Below, in pieces: positions 61,886-64,000 of a stretch of 64,000 bases of DNA. This stretch comes from Hanleya hanleyi (Eukaryota; Mollusca; Polyplacophora; Lepidopleurida; Hanleyidae). Each line of letters opens with the position of its first letter. Position 1 is the first letter of the stretch. The position numbers were made by a program, and so were the translations under genes. The notes beneath the pieces are model-generated. The model was not told the DNA's origin, ran no database searches, and saw only the letters and a program-made list of their open reading frames with translations. Location: assembly GCA_036873755.1 (NCBI GenBank), contig JAVTVY010025303.1:42641-106640 (forward strand), given 5' to 3'.

Positions 61886-62008
61886 GTGACAGCGATACAT
61901 CATACAGATCTTGGCAGCCTGTCTCGTTCAGCTCACGGTCGAGAGACTATACCTCTCCATCCCAGGAATCCCAGTCTAGTATGACCATAACTGTCAACTC
62001 TAGGAAAG
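61886..62008 (+). CDS. Candidate exon B of an unrecognised plus-strand gene
   Basis: A GTTGTTGTTCTCCAG acceptor and AAAG/GTAAGA donor bound a 123-nt exon that reads GDSDTSYRSWQPVSFSSRSR, then DYTSPSQESQSSMTITVNS and RK, entering and leaving in phase 1. It is Ser-rich and probably disordered. Splice signals are the best in this part of the window. Product not recognised. Confidence 0.6.
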
Positions 62009-62293
62009 GTAAGATTGACCAATCATGACAAACTGATCATTTCGCACTGATGAAAATTATGATCGCAACATGCAAAATTTCTGGTACTAGATTTTTGGAT
62101 CTCTATATGATTCTGCTCAACCCATGGGATCGAGTTCTCCATGGTGCTTGAACGGACAGTGACAGTAAAACCCTGCTGGATATAACATCATACTGAATTC
62201 TTTGAAATTGGCTAAGAAATTCATTTGGATTGGGTAAAACCTGTCAGTGATGCAGATTTGATGAACTGAACGTCTTGATGTCTTCCAGAATGG

Positions 62294-62766
62294 CAGGGCT
62301 CCCACTGGCCCTATTTTTCCCTATATTTTCTGCTCTCCCCTATTTTCCCTATATTTTCTCAAATTTGACCGAATTTGCCCTATTATTCCTATATTTTCAC
62401 GATTATTCATGCTTTTTCGCGCAGCTCTGACCTTGTATATATTGTGATACATATACACGAATAGTTGGCTTATTTCAATTCTCCAAAATAACAACGCGAC
62501 AGAGTCGGAAGTGTCCAAACTAAATTGTACTGTGTTTCTTCTTTACTACCTTGTCCCAGTGATGAGTACAGGTTGTTTTTGGATAAAAACACTGATCTTG
62601 TGAGATTGTAATTAACAAGTAATTATCCCTGTTGGTGACTGAAATGCCCTGTTTTCTGGATTTTGCCCTATATTTGCTCTATTTTTTTGCCATTATATCC
62701 CTATATTTGCCTTATATTTTGGCCATTATGTCCCTCTATTTTGGCTATGGGTCAGTGGGAGCCCTG
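62294..62766. mobile_element. hAT-type MITE, 473 bp
   Basis: Ends CAGGGCTCCCACTGGCCC and GGGTCAGTGGGAGCCCTG are inverted repeats with one mismatch in the first 18 bp, and CAGGG is the usual hAT tip. Flanking octamers AGAATGGC and GGAATGGC match at seven of eight bases when the tip is shifted by one. The inner ends share CCCTATATTT runs. No transposase is present. Confidence 0.75.
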
Positions 62767-64000
62767 GAATGGCGTACTGTCAAATCGACACCTATATTCA
62801 TACATGAACATTCAGGCCTAGCTAACTTCTTCACATACACACCCCTAGTTTCTTCCTTATCTAATTGTGTGTGATCGGTTACAGTTCCATGTGCTCGGAT
62901 ACTAAATTCTGGCACCCGCACCAGACAATTCTTGTGTTTGTGACGTATTCTACGGTCGGGACAAAGTTCTGTAGAATCGCACCAGTTCTTTCCCGAAGTC
63001 AGTTTTGGAGTTACCACTGAGCGATCGTGAACATTGCTGTTCATGCCATGGGTGTTGATATGACACAATACAAACACTTCAGTATAACAGATGATGATGT
63101 ATAAGTTAATGAAGAAGAACAGACTACCTTCTCTGCCATGACAGTTTAGGCGGAAGTCTCTGGCTCTATCCATTGATAACATTTGGGTAAAGCGGACCCA
63201 GAAAGACCCGATATTGGTGAAAATTTCTCTAAGCACATTAAATTTTGTACATCAGTGAAGAATATTTCAAGAGCGTGAGAATGGGAGGGTGTGTGCCCCA
63301 GGATTTCTGATTTCACAGAATTGTCCTCGAACACATGGAAATGAGACATGTGTGCATGGAGGAGTTCATTAGGCTTGAAATCTGTCCGTTATTATTGTGA
63401 TTGCAGACTGTTTTCTGAGCAATTTCATTTTACATGAACCTGGCCTGCTACATGTATGGCATTTTATGAAGGTTTTTCACTTGGTACTCCTGAAGACATT
63501 TGTGAAATTGTGTACAGGCAAATTCGGAACATATAAAATATCACTTTGTTTCATGTCATATCTAATTCTTATCTCTATGGAGGCCATCTTAAAAGAATCT
63601 GCTTCAAGATCACTTTCCGGTAGAAAGTATTGAGTTCTGGTGTTGGGTACATTTAATTTAGCAGTATATTACACCACATTCATCTCGTCAAAGCCCTGAA
63701 GTTTATTTTTAAAGTGTACATCAAGACTTTGATATTATTAGAATGGTGTACCACATGGCCCATCTTGTGCTGATATTAAAGAAAAGTGGAGTTCCGTGCT
63801 AAAAAGAAATCCAGTTAATCAAAAAAGTTGGCAACCAACTGAGATATCTTTTAGATCTGTACTGTCATGATGAAAAGTCTGACCCCTAGAACACGCTCAG
63901 GTCAAAGGGTAAACGCAAGAATGTAGACCCAACATTTTTTTATGCTAGAATTTAGGTTACGTAACATGTACATATGTAACACCTGTAGAATGTCCATTAC
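62767..64000. other. Right-edge region, no supported gene
   Basis: ORFs of 60-163 codons exist on both strands (the longest is minus 62745-63236) without recognised domains or splice partners. It may be intron of the plus-strand gene carrying exon 61886-62008. Confidence 0.4.

Noticed and set aside
62745..63236. 163-codon minus-strand ORF near the right edge
   Set aside because: It overlaps the end of the hAT MITE and shows no domain or splice partner.

Overview
The window looks like animal nuclear DNA, most likely from a mollusc and perhaps a bivalve. The evidence is GT-AG introns with phase-consistent exons, a low-GC background rich in words such as ACATGTA, tRNA-derived SINE copies with tails of a kind I associate with molluscan genomes, and many foldback MITEs. 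The species is inferred and was not read from a diagnostic gene.

Layout. 1-7456 is a tandem macrosatellite with a unit of about 2.3-2.4 kb (three units plus a truncated fourth). Each full unit holds about 50 copies of a 21-bp minisatellite, a cluster of CRE-like sites and NRF1-like palindromes, and subrepeats of about 165-175 bp. The fourth unit breaks after one 21-bp copy and is followed by a 154-bp tandem repeat (7457-7840). 7841-21474 has no gene I can support; it holds a Tc1/mariner-type MITE with an array of short dyads (11810-12008), diverged relatives of the satellite near 7.86 and 15.1-15.7 kb, and a SINE (about 19.28-19.46 kb).

21475-35468 (+) is a complete 13-exon gene for a 1623-residue SEC14-plus-spectrin-like protein related to the PLEKHG4/MCF2L/Kalirin/SESTD1 group, but with a long disordered C-terminus and no DH-PH module in this model. 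Its introns carry a 656-bp foldback element with TTAA ends, a 43-bp minisatellite and a 165-bp tandem array. 36-41 kb is intergenic with small duplications and inverted repeats, including a nearly perfect 182-bp palindrome at 40998-41179.

41752-48248 is a DIRS-type tyrosine-recombinase retrotransposon on the minus strand. It has inverted terminal repeats that look identical, an internal complementary region that is exactly the fused two ends, and decayed RT/RNase H and tyrosine recombinase genes. 48.7-49.3 kb is an old foldback element.

50198-54749 (-) holds the last eight exons of a gene that I read as condensin-2 subunit D3 (NCAPD3-like); it includes a GSPRTxx heptad array. No upstream exons of it were recognised in the window. 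55.3-59.8 kb is bracketed by two halves of a TAA-flanked G-rich MITE. Possible plus-strand exons of an unrecognised gene lie at 55995-56196, 61.18-61.28 kb and 61886-62008, and a hAT-type MITE sits at 62294-62766. The two recognised genes show no obvious functional partnership; the main theme is the density and variety of repeat structures around and inside them.
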